Assembly (NCBI RefSeq): GCF_900116105.1
Contig: NZ_FPAC01000013.1
Span: 1 to 49,507 of the forward strand
DNA: 49,507 nucleotides
Origin: Paenibacillus sp. 453mf
GTDB lineage: Bacteria > Bacillota > Bacilli > Paenibacillales > Paenibacillaceae
Reading direction: 5' to 3'
The translations under genes were made by a program, and so were the position numbers. The notes below the pieces were generated by a model. That model made no database searches, had not been told where the DNA came from, and worked only from the letters and a program-made list of their open reading frames with translations. This document shows, piece after piece, positions 39,186-47,114 of the stretch. Position 1 is the stretch's first letter, and each line of letters begins with the position of its first letter.

Positions 39186-39749
39186 GTGCATAGGGTCCTT
39201 CATGATACACAACACGGCCTCTATATCAGGCCATACGTAATAGAAGACACGGAAGCGTTACAAGCCTTGTATGTGGCCAGCAAGCAGCATCACGCACCCT
39301 TTGAACCCATTAGAGGGGATGAGTTCTACACTATTGAAGCCCTGAGAAACAGAATCCTATCCAGGCAGCAGGAATCTGATCAGGATCAGGGCTATTATTT
39401 TGGGGTTTTTGAGGATAATACCGACGAGCTTGTTGGACAAGTCAGTCTGACCAATATCGCACGCGGAGTGGCTCAATATGCAGATTTAGGTTATTTTGCG
39501 CATGTTGATCATATGGGCAAAGGCTATATGAGCGCAGCGGTGAAGCTGATCATCTTATTCGCCTTTCGTTCACTTGGGCTTCACCGTATACAGGCATCCA
39601 TTCTTCTTCATAATCAGGCATCTCGCCGTGTTCTCGAGAAGAACGGATTTATGGCAGAAGGCATTGCTAGGGGCTACCTGCTGATCGCCGGCCACTGGCA
39701 GGATCACCAAATTTATTCACTGTTAAACCCAAATTACGGAAAAGATTAA
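39186..39749 (+). CDS. GNAT acetyltransferase, RimJ/RimL-like
   Basis: This 187-residue protein has the GNAT fold with a RimJ/RimL-type layout: a substrate region (to about residue 70), the acetyl-CoA loop HMGKGYMSAAVKLIILFAF (about 113-131), and the late motif HNQASRRVLEKNGFMAEG (about 146-163). Close homologues acetylate ribosomal protein N-termini or small molecules; the substrate here is unknown. Start is GTG 39186, 8 nt from GGAGGGAG. It is 3 nt after tadA and is probably co-transcribed with it. Confidence 0.9.
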   Translation: MHRVLHDTQHGLYIRPYVIEDTEALQALYVASKQHHAPFEPIRGDEFYTIEALRNRILSRQQESDQDQGYYFGVFEDNTDELVGQVSLTNIARGVAQYADLGYFAHVDHMGKGYMSAAVKLIILFAFRSLGLHRIQASILLHNQASRRVLEKNGFMAEGIARGYLLIAGHWQDHQIYSLLNPNYGKD

Positions 39750-39780
39750 TACCTCTGCTGACTACACCACTTAAAACATA

Positions 39781-39806
39781 AAAACCCGTCAAAATGACGG
39801 GTTTTC
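39781..39806. terminator. Bidirectional terminator after the GNAT gene
   Basis: AAAACCCGTCA pairs with TGACGGGTTTT around a 3-nt loop, with Ts on both sides. It also serves the convergent lipoprotein gene. Confidence 0.9.
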
Positions 39807-39874
39807 TTGTTTATACGCCGATAAACCTCAATGAATTATTCATTGTGTATGATGGCAATTTCAACACTTCGAAA

Positions 39875-40954
39875 TTAGTAGCTGTAATACTCATTCAATA
39901 TTTCTTCAAACTCTTCCATGGTTACAACATCATATCCCGCAGGGATACCAATTACGAATTCAGGCGTTTCGTTAATTTTTGAATAATGATTTGTGCCTGT
40001 CAGCGCAAGGTTAATAACCTCTTCTGTTTCTGGATCGTTAATAACGATATCCACAATGGCTTCTTGGTACACAGGAATATGATCTTTGTTAATCGCGGTA
40101 TTGACATTGAATGTGTTGATCGTCAAATAATTCTTCAGCTCTTCCAAATCTGCTGCCATTTGGCTTTGATCTGTTGCTGTAAGAGATTCCTTCGCTTCTG
40201 CAATATCCTCATCTGTCAGCTGTAGCATCTCTTTATATTCATCCTTGGCGATAATATCTAGTACTTTAGGCAGAGCATTGTTTACCAAGATTGTAATGGC
40301 TTCCTTCACATTATCATTTGTAATCGCAAATTGTACGATCTGTTTAGCCTCTACATCCTCAGGAAGTGTAACTGCATCCGCCTCCAGGTTCTTGAAATAC
40401 GTATCCTGGTCGTATTCTGCAAGGACTGCCTCGCTAATTTCATTCGTCAGCGCTTGCGATTTAGCAACATCCATTGATCCTGGAGTCCACGCTACGCCTT
40501 CTTCCTCAGCAAGCTTTTTCATATCCAGCTCAATGTATTTATCGATCAGTGCTTCTGGCATTGGAAGCATAGGAATGTTCGGTACCTTAACGAACACCTT
40601 CTCCGTAGTCATAACCATTGGGATGTTATAAGTCATCTCCATATCGCCCTTGATTGCAATGCCTAGCGTAAACTCCGCCTGCATCGGATCATTTTGAAAC
40701 ACTCCGTCAACCGTAAGCTCTGCATCCTTCAGCATGGACATAAACATTGCCATGTCTTCGGAATTTTCTGCAGAGCTAAAGCTTAGGTTATCAATTTTCA
40801 CTTTGCTCGTCATTGCGTAAGAGGTCATTTCTGCCGCTTTTGTCGCCGCAGTTTGTACCGCCTCTTTCGGTTCTTGCTTGCTTCCACAGCCTGCTAGAAT
40901 TAACACTATAGACAGCATTAGTGCAAACAAGCCTTTCGTGAATCCTTTTTTCAT
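39875..40954 (-). CDS. Lipoprotein of unknown function
   Basis: This 359-residue protein has a type II signal peptide (KKGFTKGLFALML core) ending in the lipobox LAGC, so the mature N-terminal Cys should be lipidated and the protein held on the outer face of the membrane. The rest is acidic and alternates beta-strand and helix, with a long helical middle (about 150-260); it looks like the LolA/LppX-type fold but I could not confirm that. Start is ATG 40954, 11 nt from AAAGGGG. It stands alone; the ligand is unknown. Confidence 0.85.
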   Translation of the reverse strand: MKKGFTKGLFALMLSIVLILAGCGSKQEPKEAVQTAATKAAEMTSYAMTSKVKIDNLSFSSAENSEDMAMFMSMLKDAELTVDGVFQNDPMQAEFTLGIAIKGDMEMTYNIPMVMTTEKVFVKVPNIPMLPMPEALIDKYIELDMKKLAEEEGVAWTPGSMDVAKSQALTNEISEAVLAEYDQDTYFKNLEADAVTLPEDVEAKQIVQFAITNDNVKEAITILVNNALPKVLDIIAKDEYKEMLQLTDEDIAEAKESLTATDQSQMAADLEELKNYLTINTFNVNTAINKDHIPVYQEAIVDIVINDPETEEVINLALTGTNHYSKINETPEFVIGIPAGYDVVTMEEFEEILNEYYSY

Positions 40955-41011
40955 TTTTTGTTTTTCCCCTTTCCAAAGCAAAGCAACCATCTTCATAAAT
41001 CACACCATAAC

Positions 41012-41040
41012 ATAATAAACCATTATCTCATAAGTATAAA
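41012..41040 (-). promoter_or_regulatory. Possible lipoprotein gene promoter
   Basis: TTTATA (41035-41040), a 17-nt spacer, and TATTAT (41012-41017) on the minus strand. The flanking interval 41041-41186 is AT-rich, with no other feature recognised. Confidence 0.4.
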
Positions 41041-41186
41041 CACTTTTGGTCATTTTTGGTGCTATAGATTTATAAAAATCAAATTTAATTAATTTCGTCT
41101 TTTTTCGACACTTTTTTATAAGCGTTTTCATATTGGAAATTGAAACGATTTTTCTTGCCATGACGCGGATTTTCATTAGTATGCAA

Positions 41187-41222
41187 AATAAAAAAGCCTC
41201 TGCTATAGGAGCATGGCCTTTT
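41187..41222 (-). terminator. Terminator after sspP
   Basis: On the minus strand AAAGGCC pairs with GGCTTTT, with a nested TGCT/AGCA pair, followed by TTTTTTATTTT. It lies about 45 nt past the sspP stop. Confidence 0.82.
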
Positions 41223-41263
41223 CACAAAAATGCATTTACCCATCACACACAAGTCGTTATCAA

Positions 41264-41416
41264 CTAACCTTCCGGATTGTTATGGTCCACATGATTGCGG
41301 TTCTTTACCTTCTTGGAGCCTGACAACGGCGCGGGACCCGATGCATGATCACGCTTTTCTTTGACTCCTTGCGAAGCCTGTGCTTCAGGGACAGGAACTG
41401 CTCTTGGCTTACCCAT
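41264..41416 (-). CDS. sspP: Small acid-soluble spore protein P (SspP)
   Basis: This 50-residue basic protein ends in the SspP family signature APLSGSKKVKNRNHVDHNN (about residues 29-47), which matches the corresponding segment of B. subtilis SspP (also called CotL). The N-terminal half (GKPRAVPVPEAQAS) is divergent and Pro-rich. Start is ATG 41416, 9 nt from AGGAGG; an out-of-frame ATG lies 4 nt upstream and would stop at once. Minor SASPs are made in the forespore under sigma-G. It follows an unknown gene by 13 nt, and both sit behind a sigma-G-like promoter. Confidence 0.92.
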   Translation of the reverse strand: MGKPRAVPVPEAQASQGVKEKRDHASGPAPLSGSKKVKNRNHVDHNNPEG

Positions 41417-41429
41417 TCATGAATTCCTC

Positions 41430-41771
41430 CTAAGGATTGGTTAATTGCTGTACCGCTTGGGCACATTCATGGATATGACGAGTGTAATCTTCCGTCATCT
41501 GCTGTATTGCATCGGTGCGTTCATCAATATGAAGCCCGTCTTTTTCTACATCAATGAGATCTACCTTCACTTCACGGTTGTCCACATAAGCACAGCGAAA
41601 ATCAAAAGAGTACAATTGACGTCCTGCTGCATCAATATGAATACGAATGGCTTGTTGATCTGCCTCGTCGGCATGCACCTGAGCTTGATCTCCCTGATTC
41701 AGTATAACAGGCAGTCTTTCTTGCCAGGCATGAACAAGCTGATTTTGATCGATATCAAAACTTTGGCTCAT
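41430..41771 (-). CDS. Hypothetical protein co-transcribed with sspP
   Basis: I do not recognise this protein. The 113 residues are soluble, acidic and rich in Gln, Asp and His. There is no signal peptide. The middle is beta-like (YSFDFRCAYVDNREVKVDLI, about 54-73) and the end is helical (TEDYTRHIHECAQAVQQL). Start is ATG 41771, 9 nt from GGAGGTG. It lies 13 nt ahead of sspP with no terminator between. A sigma-G-like promoter precedes it, so a forespore role is inferred. Confidence 0.75.
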   Translation of the reverse strand: MSQSFDIDQNQLVHAWQERLPVILNQGDQAQVHADEADQQAIRIHIDAAGRQLYSFDFRCAYVDNREVKVDLIDVEKDGLHIDERTDAIQQMTEDYTRHIHECAQAVQQLTNP

Positions 41772-41795
41772 TTATATTAGCACCTCCACACCTTA

Positions 41796-41826
41796 TAAAA
41801 TGCGAAATACAGCCGCTTTTTATGCA
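41796..41826 (-). promoter_or_regulatory. Sigma-G/sigma-F-like forespore promoter
   Basis: The minus strand reads TGCATA (41821-41826), an 18-nt spacer, then CATTTTA (41796-41802). That fits the forespore consensus GHATR-N18-CATnnTA. The predicted start is about 20 nt upstream of the unknown gene, which is followed by sspP, a gene class known to be sigma-G controlled. Confidence 0.65.
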
Positions 41827-41854
41827 TTGCCCAGTGTCATAAAACCATGTAAAC

Positions 41855-41886
41855 AAAAAAGCCATCTCTATAATAGAGAATGGCTT
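41855..41886 (-). terminator. Terminator after tRNA-Ser
   Basis: On the minus strand AAGCCATTCTCT pairs with AGAGATGGCTT (one bulge, ATTAT loop), followed by TTTTTTG. It lies immediately past the tRNA 3' end. Confidence 0.9.
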
Positions 41887-41900
41887 GATTATGCTATGTA

Positions 41901-41989
41901 TGGCGGAGAGGATGGGATTCGAACCCATGTGGAGTTGCCCCCTAACGGTTTTCAAGACCGCCCCGTTATGACCGCTTCGGTACCTCTCC
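41901..41989 (-). tRNA. tRNA-Ser (UGA anticodon)
   Basis: This 89-nt tRNA includes an encoded CCA end. The acceptor stem is GGAGAGG with CCTCTCC and discriminator G. The anticodon TGA (41952-41954) sits in CTTGAAA. A long variable arm, typical of serine tRNAs, is present. The T-loop GGTTCGAATCC is intact. It lies directly downstream of serS, as in B. subtilis. Confidence 0.97.
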
Positions 41990-42045
41990 AGGATAAAATA
42001 ATGCTTATTTGGCGTTAACACTTAATATAACGCGTAACAAAAATT

Positions 42046-42074
42046 ATTTTATCACAGCTTGTACATCATTGCAA
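42046..42074 (-). promoter_or_regulatory. tRNA-Ser promoter
   Basis: TTGCAA (42069-42074), a 17-nt spacer, and TAAAAT (42046-42051). The start lies about 50 nt upstream of the tRNA. The gap 42075-42179 back to serS also holds a perfect hairpin at 42146-42165 with no T-run. Confidence 0.7.
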
Positions 42075-42179
42075 GTTATTTTTTAATTTTTCATCAGCTT
42101 CTGCTGAATCCTGATCTTACTTCATGAACTGTCTGCTCGTTGCGGGTGCTCATCCATATGAGCACATCTAAATAGAGCG

Positions 42180-43463
42180 CTACTTCTTAGAAGTGATCTT
42201 TTCTACTCCGCCCATATAAGGAACGAGTACTTTTGGAATGATGACACTACCATCTTCCTGCTGATAATTCTCCAGTATTGCGGCTACCGTTCTGCCTACC
42301 GCTAATCCAGATCCATTCAGCGTGTGCAAAAATTCAGGTTTGGCCTTGGCTTCTCTACGGAAACGAATATTCGCCCGTCTAGCCTGGAAATCTTCACAAT
42401 TCGAGCAAGAAGATATCTCTCTGTACATCCCGCTCTCAGGAAGCCATACTTCAAGGTCATACGTCTTCGCTGACGTAAAGCCCATATCTGCCGTACACAG
42501 CGCCATAACCCGGTAAGGAAGCTCCAGAAGCTGCAGAACACGTTCTGCGTTGCGAGTCATCTCTTCGAGCTCTTCATAAGAGTTCTCAGGCAGCGAGAAT
42601 TTCAGCATCTCTACTTTGTTGAATTGGTGCTGTCTAATCAAACCTCTTGTATCCCGCCCTGCCGATCCGGCTTCAGAACGGAAGCAGGAGCTATAAGCCA
42701 CAAATTTCTGAGGCAGTTCTTCTGCAGGGATGATCTCCTCACGGTGATAGTTCGTTACCGGTACTTCTGCAGTTGGAATCAAGTAGTACTCGGTATCCTT
42801 GATCTTGAACAGATCCTCTTCGAATTTAGGCAGCTGTCCTGTACCATACAGGCTGTCCTGATTAACAATCATCGGCGGCAGAATCTCTTCATAACCATGA
42901 TCATTACTATGGAGATCCATCATAAAGTTAATCAATGCTCGCTCAAGACGTGCACCTAGACCTTTATAAAAAGTAAATCTAGAGCCTGTAACTTTAGCAG
43001 CAGCTTCAAAATCAAGTATTCCGAGCTCCCCAGCTACATCCCAGTGCGCTTTTGGAGCGAAGCTGAACTCTCTTGCTTCAGACCAGCGGCGAACCTCTAC
43101 ATTGTCATCCTCAGAAGCTCCCACTGGAACACTCTCATGAGGCAGGTTAGGGATCGCCATCGTCAATTCATTGATATCGGATTCAAGCGTACGGATCTCT
43201 TCATCCATTTGCTTAATACGATCCGAAACTTCACGCATTTCCAGAATCAGCTCTTCTGCATCCTCTTTGTTCTTCTTGCGCTTGGCCACTTCACCAGATA
43301 CCGTATTCCGGCGATTCTTTAGTAGTTCTACCTCTTGCAGCAATTCGCGGCGACGCATATCCAACTTGGGGAAATCCGCAATAAGCTCCACTGATTTGCC
43401 TCGGTTCTGGAGTGCCTGTTCTACTTGACCGAAGTCATTTCGCAATATTTTAACATCTAACAC
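42180..43463 (-). CDS. serS: Seryl-tRNA synthetase
   Basis: This class II synthetase charges tRNA-Ser. The 427 residues comprise an N-terminal coiled-coil tRNA-binding arm (about 25-105, rich in Lys/Glu/Arg) and the catalytic core with class II motif 2 (FRSEAGSAGRDTRGLIRQHQF, about 259-279) and motif 3 (LNGSGLAVGRTVAAILENYQ, about 382-401). Start is GTG 43463, 7 nt from AGGAGGG. I looked for a T-box upstream and found none, so regulation differs from T-box-controlled serS genes. The tRNA-Ser gene follows about 190 nt later. Confidence 0.97.
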   Translation of the reverse strand: MLDVKILRNDFGQVEQALQNRGKSVELIADFPKLDMRRRELLQEVELLKNRRNTVSGEVAKRKKNKEDAEELILEMREVSDRIKQMDEEIRTLESDINELTMAIPNLPHESVPVGASEDDNVEVRRWSEAREFSFAPKAHWDVAGELGILDFEAAAKVTGSRFTFYKGLGARLERALINFMMDLHSNDHGYEEILPPMIVNQDSLYGTGQLPKFEEDLFKIKDTEYYLIPTAEVPVTNYHREEIIPAEELPQKFVAYSSCFRSEAGSAGRDTRGLIRQHQFNKVEMLKFSLPENSYEELEEMTRNAERVLQLLELPYRVMALCTADMGFTSAKTYDLEVWLPESGMYREISSCSNCEDFQARRANIRFRREAKAKPEFLHTLNGSGLAVGRTVAAILENYQQEDGSVIIPKVLVPYMGGVEKITSKK

Positions 43464-43488
43464 GAATAATCCCTCCTACAAAAACAAC

Positions 43489-43570
43489 CTTGCCTGAAAA
43501 AGAGGAAAAGCTTCTCCCGCAAAGCTTAAGTAAGCCTATGGGAGAAGATTCCGTGCCTTACCAGGGCAAG
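43489..43570 (-). terminator. Terminator after pdxT with outer stem
   Basis: The inner stem CTTCTCCC/GGGAGAAG (43511-43518, 43540-43547) is followed on the minus strand by CTTTTCCTCTTTTT. A second pairing, CTTGCC/GGCAAG (43565-43570, 43490-43495), encloses it. The outer pair overlaps the T-run, so it could compete with termination. Confidence 0.75.
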
Positions 43571-43598
43571 ATCGTTATAAGTACATTAATCTCAAAGT

Positions 43599-44171
43599 TT
43601 ACAGGCTGCTCTCCACCATCTGCACAAAGTACTGATGTAATCGATAGTCATCAGTGAGCTCCGGATGGAAGGAACATGCGAGCAAATGCCCTTGACGGGC
43701 TGTCACAATTTCGTCTTGGTAGGTAGATAGAACCGTAACCTCGTCTCCTATCGATTGAATGAGCGGGGCACGAATAAACACCGCACGCACCGTCTCTTCG
43801 ATACCAACCATCTGCAAATCGGTCTCAAAGCTTTCACGCTGACGGCCAAAAGCATTTCTCGAAACCGTCATGTTCATTAGTCCGAGATGCGCTTCTTCAC
43901 CGCCGGCAATACGATCAGCCAGCACAATCAAACCAGCACAAGTGCCAAATATGGGCTTGCCAGCAGCTGAAAATTGCCGAATTGCATCAATGAAGTTATA
44001 CTTTCTCATCAACTTACCGATGGTTGTACTCTCTCCACCTGGAATAATCAAACCGTCTATTTCGTTTAATTGCTCCACTTTCTTAACAGAGATGCCAACA
44101 CCACCAGCAAGCTCTATGCTTCGAATATGTTCAGCTACTGCACCCTGTAGAGCCAATACACCAATCTTCAA
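43599..44171 (-). CDS. pdxT: Pyridoxal 5'-phosphate synthase glutaminase subunit
   Basis: PdxT hydrolyses glutamine and channels ammonia to PdxS for B6 synthesis. The 190-residue class I glutaminase shows LALQGAVAEHI near the start, IIPGGESTTIGKL (about 42-54), the nucleophile Cys in FGTCAGLIVLA (about 75-85), and the catalytic His/Glu in CSFHPELT near the end. Start is TTG 44171, 6 nt from AGAAGGGA; it lies inside the pdxS 3' end (stop at 44189-44191 just upstream), so the two are coupled. Confidence 0.96.
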   Translation of the reverse strand: MKIGVLALQGAVAEHIRSIELAGGVGISVKKVEQLNEIDGLIIPGGESTTIGKLMRKYNFIDAIRQFSAAGKPIFGTCAGLIVLADRIAGGEEAHLGLMNMTVSRNAFGRQRESFETDLQMVGIEETVRAVFIRAPLIQSIGDEVTVLSTYQDEIVTARQGHLLACSFHPELTDDYRLHQYFVQMVESSL

Positions 44172-44188
44172 CTCGGTTCCCTTCTCTC

Positions 44189-45070
44189 TTACCAACCGCG
44201 ATCGGACATGCGTTCTGCTGCAGTCAATTTGGAAATTTCAATCCCTTTCATAGGGGCTCCTAAGTTCTTGGAAACTTCGGCAATCAATTTATAATCGGTA
44301 TAATGAGTAGTTGCTTCGACGATTGCACGAGCGAATTTCTCAGGGTTGTCCGATTTGAAGATACCGGATCCTACGAACACGCCATCCGCCCCCAAGTGCA
44401 TCATCAGTGCTGCATCTGCTGGAGTCGCTACACCGCCAGCTGCAAAGTTGACGACAGGAAGCTTGCCATTCTCATGCACTTCACGCAGAAGCTCATAAGT
44501 CACGCCCAGATTCTTCGCTTCCGCATACAGCTCATCCTTCGACATGTTCTGTACTTTGCGAATTTGGCTGTTGATGAAACGCATATGACGAACGGCTTCA
44601 ACAATGTTACCTGTTCCCGGCTCGCCTTTTGTACGAATCATGGACGCCCCTTCACCGATACGTCTTAGAGCCTCACCCAGATCCTTTGCTCCACAAACAA
44701 ATGGTACAGTAAACTCATGCTTATCAATATGGAACACTTCATCCGCAGGCGTAAGCACTTCACTCTCATCAAGATAATCCACACCCAGGGACTCCAGTAC
44801 TTTCGCTTCAACGTAATGACCGATACGCGCCTTAGCCATAACCGGAATAGAGACAACCTTCATAACCTCTTCAACGATTGTTGGATCAGCCATGCGGGCC
44901 ACACCACCGGCCGCACGAATATCAGAAGGTACCCGCTCAAGAGCCATAACCGCAGTTGCACCTGATGCTTCCGCAATTTTTGCCTGCTCTGCGTTCATGA
45001 CGTCCATGATGACGCCGCCTTTTTGCATTTCTGCCATGCCTCTTTTAACACGAGATGTTCCTGTTTCCAT
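44189..45070 (-). CDS. pdxS: Pyridoxal 5'-phosphate synthase subunit PdxS
   Basis: PdxS builds PLP from ribose 5-phosphate, glyceraldehyde 3-phosphate and ammonia. The 293-residue (beta/alpha)8 protein is highly conserved and carries the catalytic lysines in MAKARIGHYVEAK and SMIRTKGEPGTGN. Start is ATG 45070, which gives the family N-terminus METGTSRVKRGMAEMQKGGV; the upstream GGGGGG is 10 nt away. pdxS-pdxT form a two-gene unit. No PdxR-type regulator gene is nearby. Confidence 0.97.
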   Translation of the reverse strand: METGTSRVKRGMAEMQKGGVIMDVMNAEQAKIAEASGATAVMALERVPSDIRAAGGVARMADPTIVEEVMKVVSIPVMAKARIGHYVEAKVLESLGVDYLDESEVLTPADEVFHIDKHEFTVPFVCGAKDLGEALRRIGEGASMIRTKGEPGTGNIVEAVRHMRFINSQIRKVQNMSKDELYAEAKNLGVTYELLREVHENGKLPVVNFAAGGVATPADAALMMHLGADGVFVGSGIFKSDNPEKFARAIVEATTHYTDYKLIAEVSKNLGAPMKGIEISKLTAAERMSDRGW

Positions 45071-45358
45071 ATCCTTTACGCCCCCCATAATATACAACAA
45101 TTCTTCCACTCAGGTCCCTATAAATAAGGTTTGTATCCTTAGAAAAACATATTATATTTATCGACCATAAAATAGAATTCTAACTTGATATTTTACCGTA
45201 TACATCCTTATTATACAACAATTTTACTGGATTTGACGTACTATCCGATGATCACCTGGGCATTAAGCAGGAGCCTAGAATAGATTAAGTTCTGAAGACC
45301 TGCCTAGTTGTCATTATTTCCGGTGTATACGATTTTAATTGGCTTTAGAGCTCGTCAC

Positions 45359-46759
45359 TCAGAACAAATTTTTGATACTGTCGAACATATCCCCGAAGAA
45401 ATCTCCAATCGCGCGGAACATCAGGCTGAACCAGCCGGCTTTGTCTACAGGCTCTGAGGTTACGAGGTTCACCGTCTGTACCTGTTCACTTGCCATTCCC
45501 TCGATTTTGTAAGTGTACGTAATGGTACCTGCTTTGGCTCCGGCTTCTACAGGCGCAGTGAGTCCTTCTCCTTCAAAGCTTGTCTCAAAAGTTGGTGTCG
45601 GATTCTCTGTCCCTTTAGGCACAAGAAAGTTGACAGCCTGTTCAGTTACAACGGGCGCTTCTGTCTCCTTACCTTTTACAACTGGAGCTGTCTCTACACC
45701 TGGAACGGCACTTTTGGCAGCTACTACCTGCTTGACTTCAAAATTCTCAAAGCCGTAATCGAGTACCTTCTTCGTTTCTGTAAATCGACTGGCATTTGTT
45801 TCGGCACCCATAACGACACTAATCAGTCGCATACCATCTCGTTCAGCCGTACCTGCAAAACAATTGCCTGCGCTTTTCGTATGACCTGTCTTTAGTCCAT
45901 CCAAGCCTTCGTAAGCGAATTGTTTGAAATTGGTGACACCCTTGTTCGCTTCAAGCATCCAGTTCCAGTTGACCATTGGATCCGCATCCGTCTCACGGAA
46001 TTTGTAGGAGGGAATCGCTGTATAATTTGCAAAATCCGGGTGATCTGTAATGATATACTTCGCCAATATTGCTGCGTCCATGGCAGACATTAAAGTTTCC
46101 CGATCTTCCTCAGGCCGGAATTCCTCAGGCATATCCGCACGGTCAAGACCTGTCGAATTGATGAAATGTGTTTTGGTTAATCCCATCCGCTTAGCTTCTT
46201 CATTCATCATCTTAACAAACTCTTGCTCCGAACCAGCGACATATTCTGCAAGTGCCACAGTTGCATCATTGGCAGATCCTACAGCCATCGCTATGTAAAG
46301 CTCTTCTACCGAATGAGTATCACCTTCAGCGAGATAAATCCGAGAGCCAACACTGCTGGCTGCATTTTTTTGCACCGTTACTTCGGTATCCCAGGAAAGC
46401 TCGCCTTTTTTGACCTTATCAGCAACAATATACTCCGTCATCATCTTGGTCATACTTGCCGGCGCATAAGCCTCGTCCGCATTAATGGACAAGAGTACCT
46501 CACCCGTGGTTGGTTCAATCAATACGGCAGATCTTACGTTTAAATTGAGGGTGTCTGGAGATGGAACTTTAGCTGTTGTCGCCGCAGTATCTGTATTTGT
46601 CGTCGTTGCTGAAGCAACAGGAATGGAAGCCCCAAACACAGCTGCAGGAAGAACTGCCATAGAGAGCATGTTCACGACCATAACCGTAGCGATCCGTTTC
46701 TTAATTTTCGCCTTCTTTCCTTTAGTGGAATGCTCTGATGAATGTTTGTATTTCTTCAA
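45359..46759 (-). CDS. dacA: D-alanyl-D-alanine carboxypeptidase (PBP5-like)
   Basis: DacA trims the terminal D-Ala from peptidoglycan pentapeptides. The 466-residue protein has a basic N-terminus and signal peptide (about 22-45), a class C penicillin-binding domain with SxxK as PASMTKMM (S102, K105), SxN as GSANDA, and KTG as LDGLKTGHTKSAG, then a C-terminal beta domain and an amphipathic tail helix (GDFFGDMFDSIKNLF) typical of PBP5 membrane anchoring. Start is TTG 46759, 10 nt from GAGGAGG. It lies between guaB and pdxS as in B. subtilis. Confidence 0.96.
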   Translation of the reverse strand: MKKYKHSSEHSTKGKKAKIKKRIATVMVVNMLSMAVLPAAVFGASIPVASATTTNTDTAATTAKVPSPDTLNLNVRSAVLIEPTTGEVLLSINADEAYAPASMTKMMTEYIVADKVKKGELSWDTEVTVQKNAASSVGSRIYLAEGDTHSVEELYIAMAVGSANDATVALAEYVAGSEQEFVKMMNEEAKRMGLTKTHFINSTGLDRADMPEEFRPEEDRETLMSAMDAAILAKYIITDHPDFANYTAIPSYKFRETDADPMVNWNWMLEANKGVTNFKQFAYEGLDGLKTGHTKSAGNCFAGTAERDGMRLISVVMGAETNASRFTETKKVLDYGFENFEVKQVVAAKSAVPGVETAPVVKGKETEAPVVTEQAVNFLVPKGTENPTPTFETSFEGEGLTAPVEAGAKAGTITYTYKIEGMASEQVQTVNLVTSEPVDKAGWFSLMFRAIGDFFGDMFDSIKNLF

Positions 46760-46902
46760 TGGAATAAATCCTCCTCTAAATTTCTCAATCAATGTTGTGT
46801 AATAACCTAATGATAAAATCGTGTTTACTGCGTATGCATGAATTCATTCGTGCCGAGATATTAAGAATCTATAATCTATGCCGTATCACCCCGAATTAAA
46901 GG

Positions 46903-46932
46903 ATTACAGCAGCGTATTGTAGGCAGATTCAA
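46903..46932 (-). promoter_or_regulatory. Probable dacA promoter
   Basis: TTGAAT (46927-46932), an 18-nt spacer, and TGTAAT (46903-46908) on the minus strand, leaving a leader of about 140 nt. TTTCAA-18-TACAAT overlaps it as an alternative. Confidence 0.5.
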
Positions 46933-47023
46933 AATACTGTTGAAACCATTTCAAATAAGTGTCTCACAGTTATTCATTAGCGGAATAAGCACTGTTTCAT
47001 TTTAACACACGATATTGTGCAAA

Positions 47024-47065
47024 AAAAGACAGGTCAGGTTAATTTCAACCTGCCTGTCTGTAATC
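47024..47065 (-). terminator. Terminator after guaB
   Basis: AGACAGGCAGGTT pairs with AACCTGACCTGTCT (one bulge), followed by TTTTTTTGC on the minus strand, about 50 nt past the guaB stop. Confidence 0.93.
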
Positions 47066-47114
47066 ATGAGATTCTATATGATTAAGGAATCATCAGAATA
47101 GAGAAAATCATATT

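Noticed and set aside
41755..42021. 88-codon minus-strand frame
   Set aside because: It runs through the whole tRNA-Ser gene and its terminator.
43464..43598. T-box riboswitch upstream of serS
   Set aside because: The conserved AGGGTGGNACCGCG-type antiterminator sequence is missing; the structure there is a terminator of pdxT.
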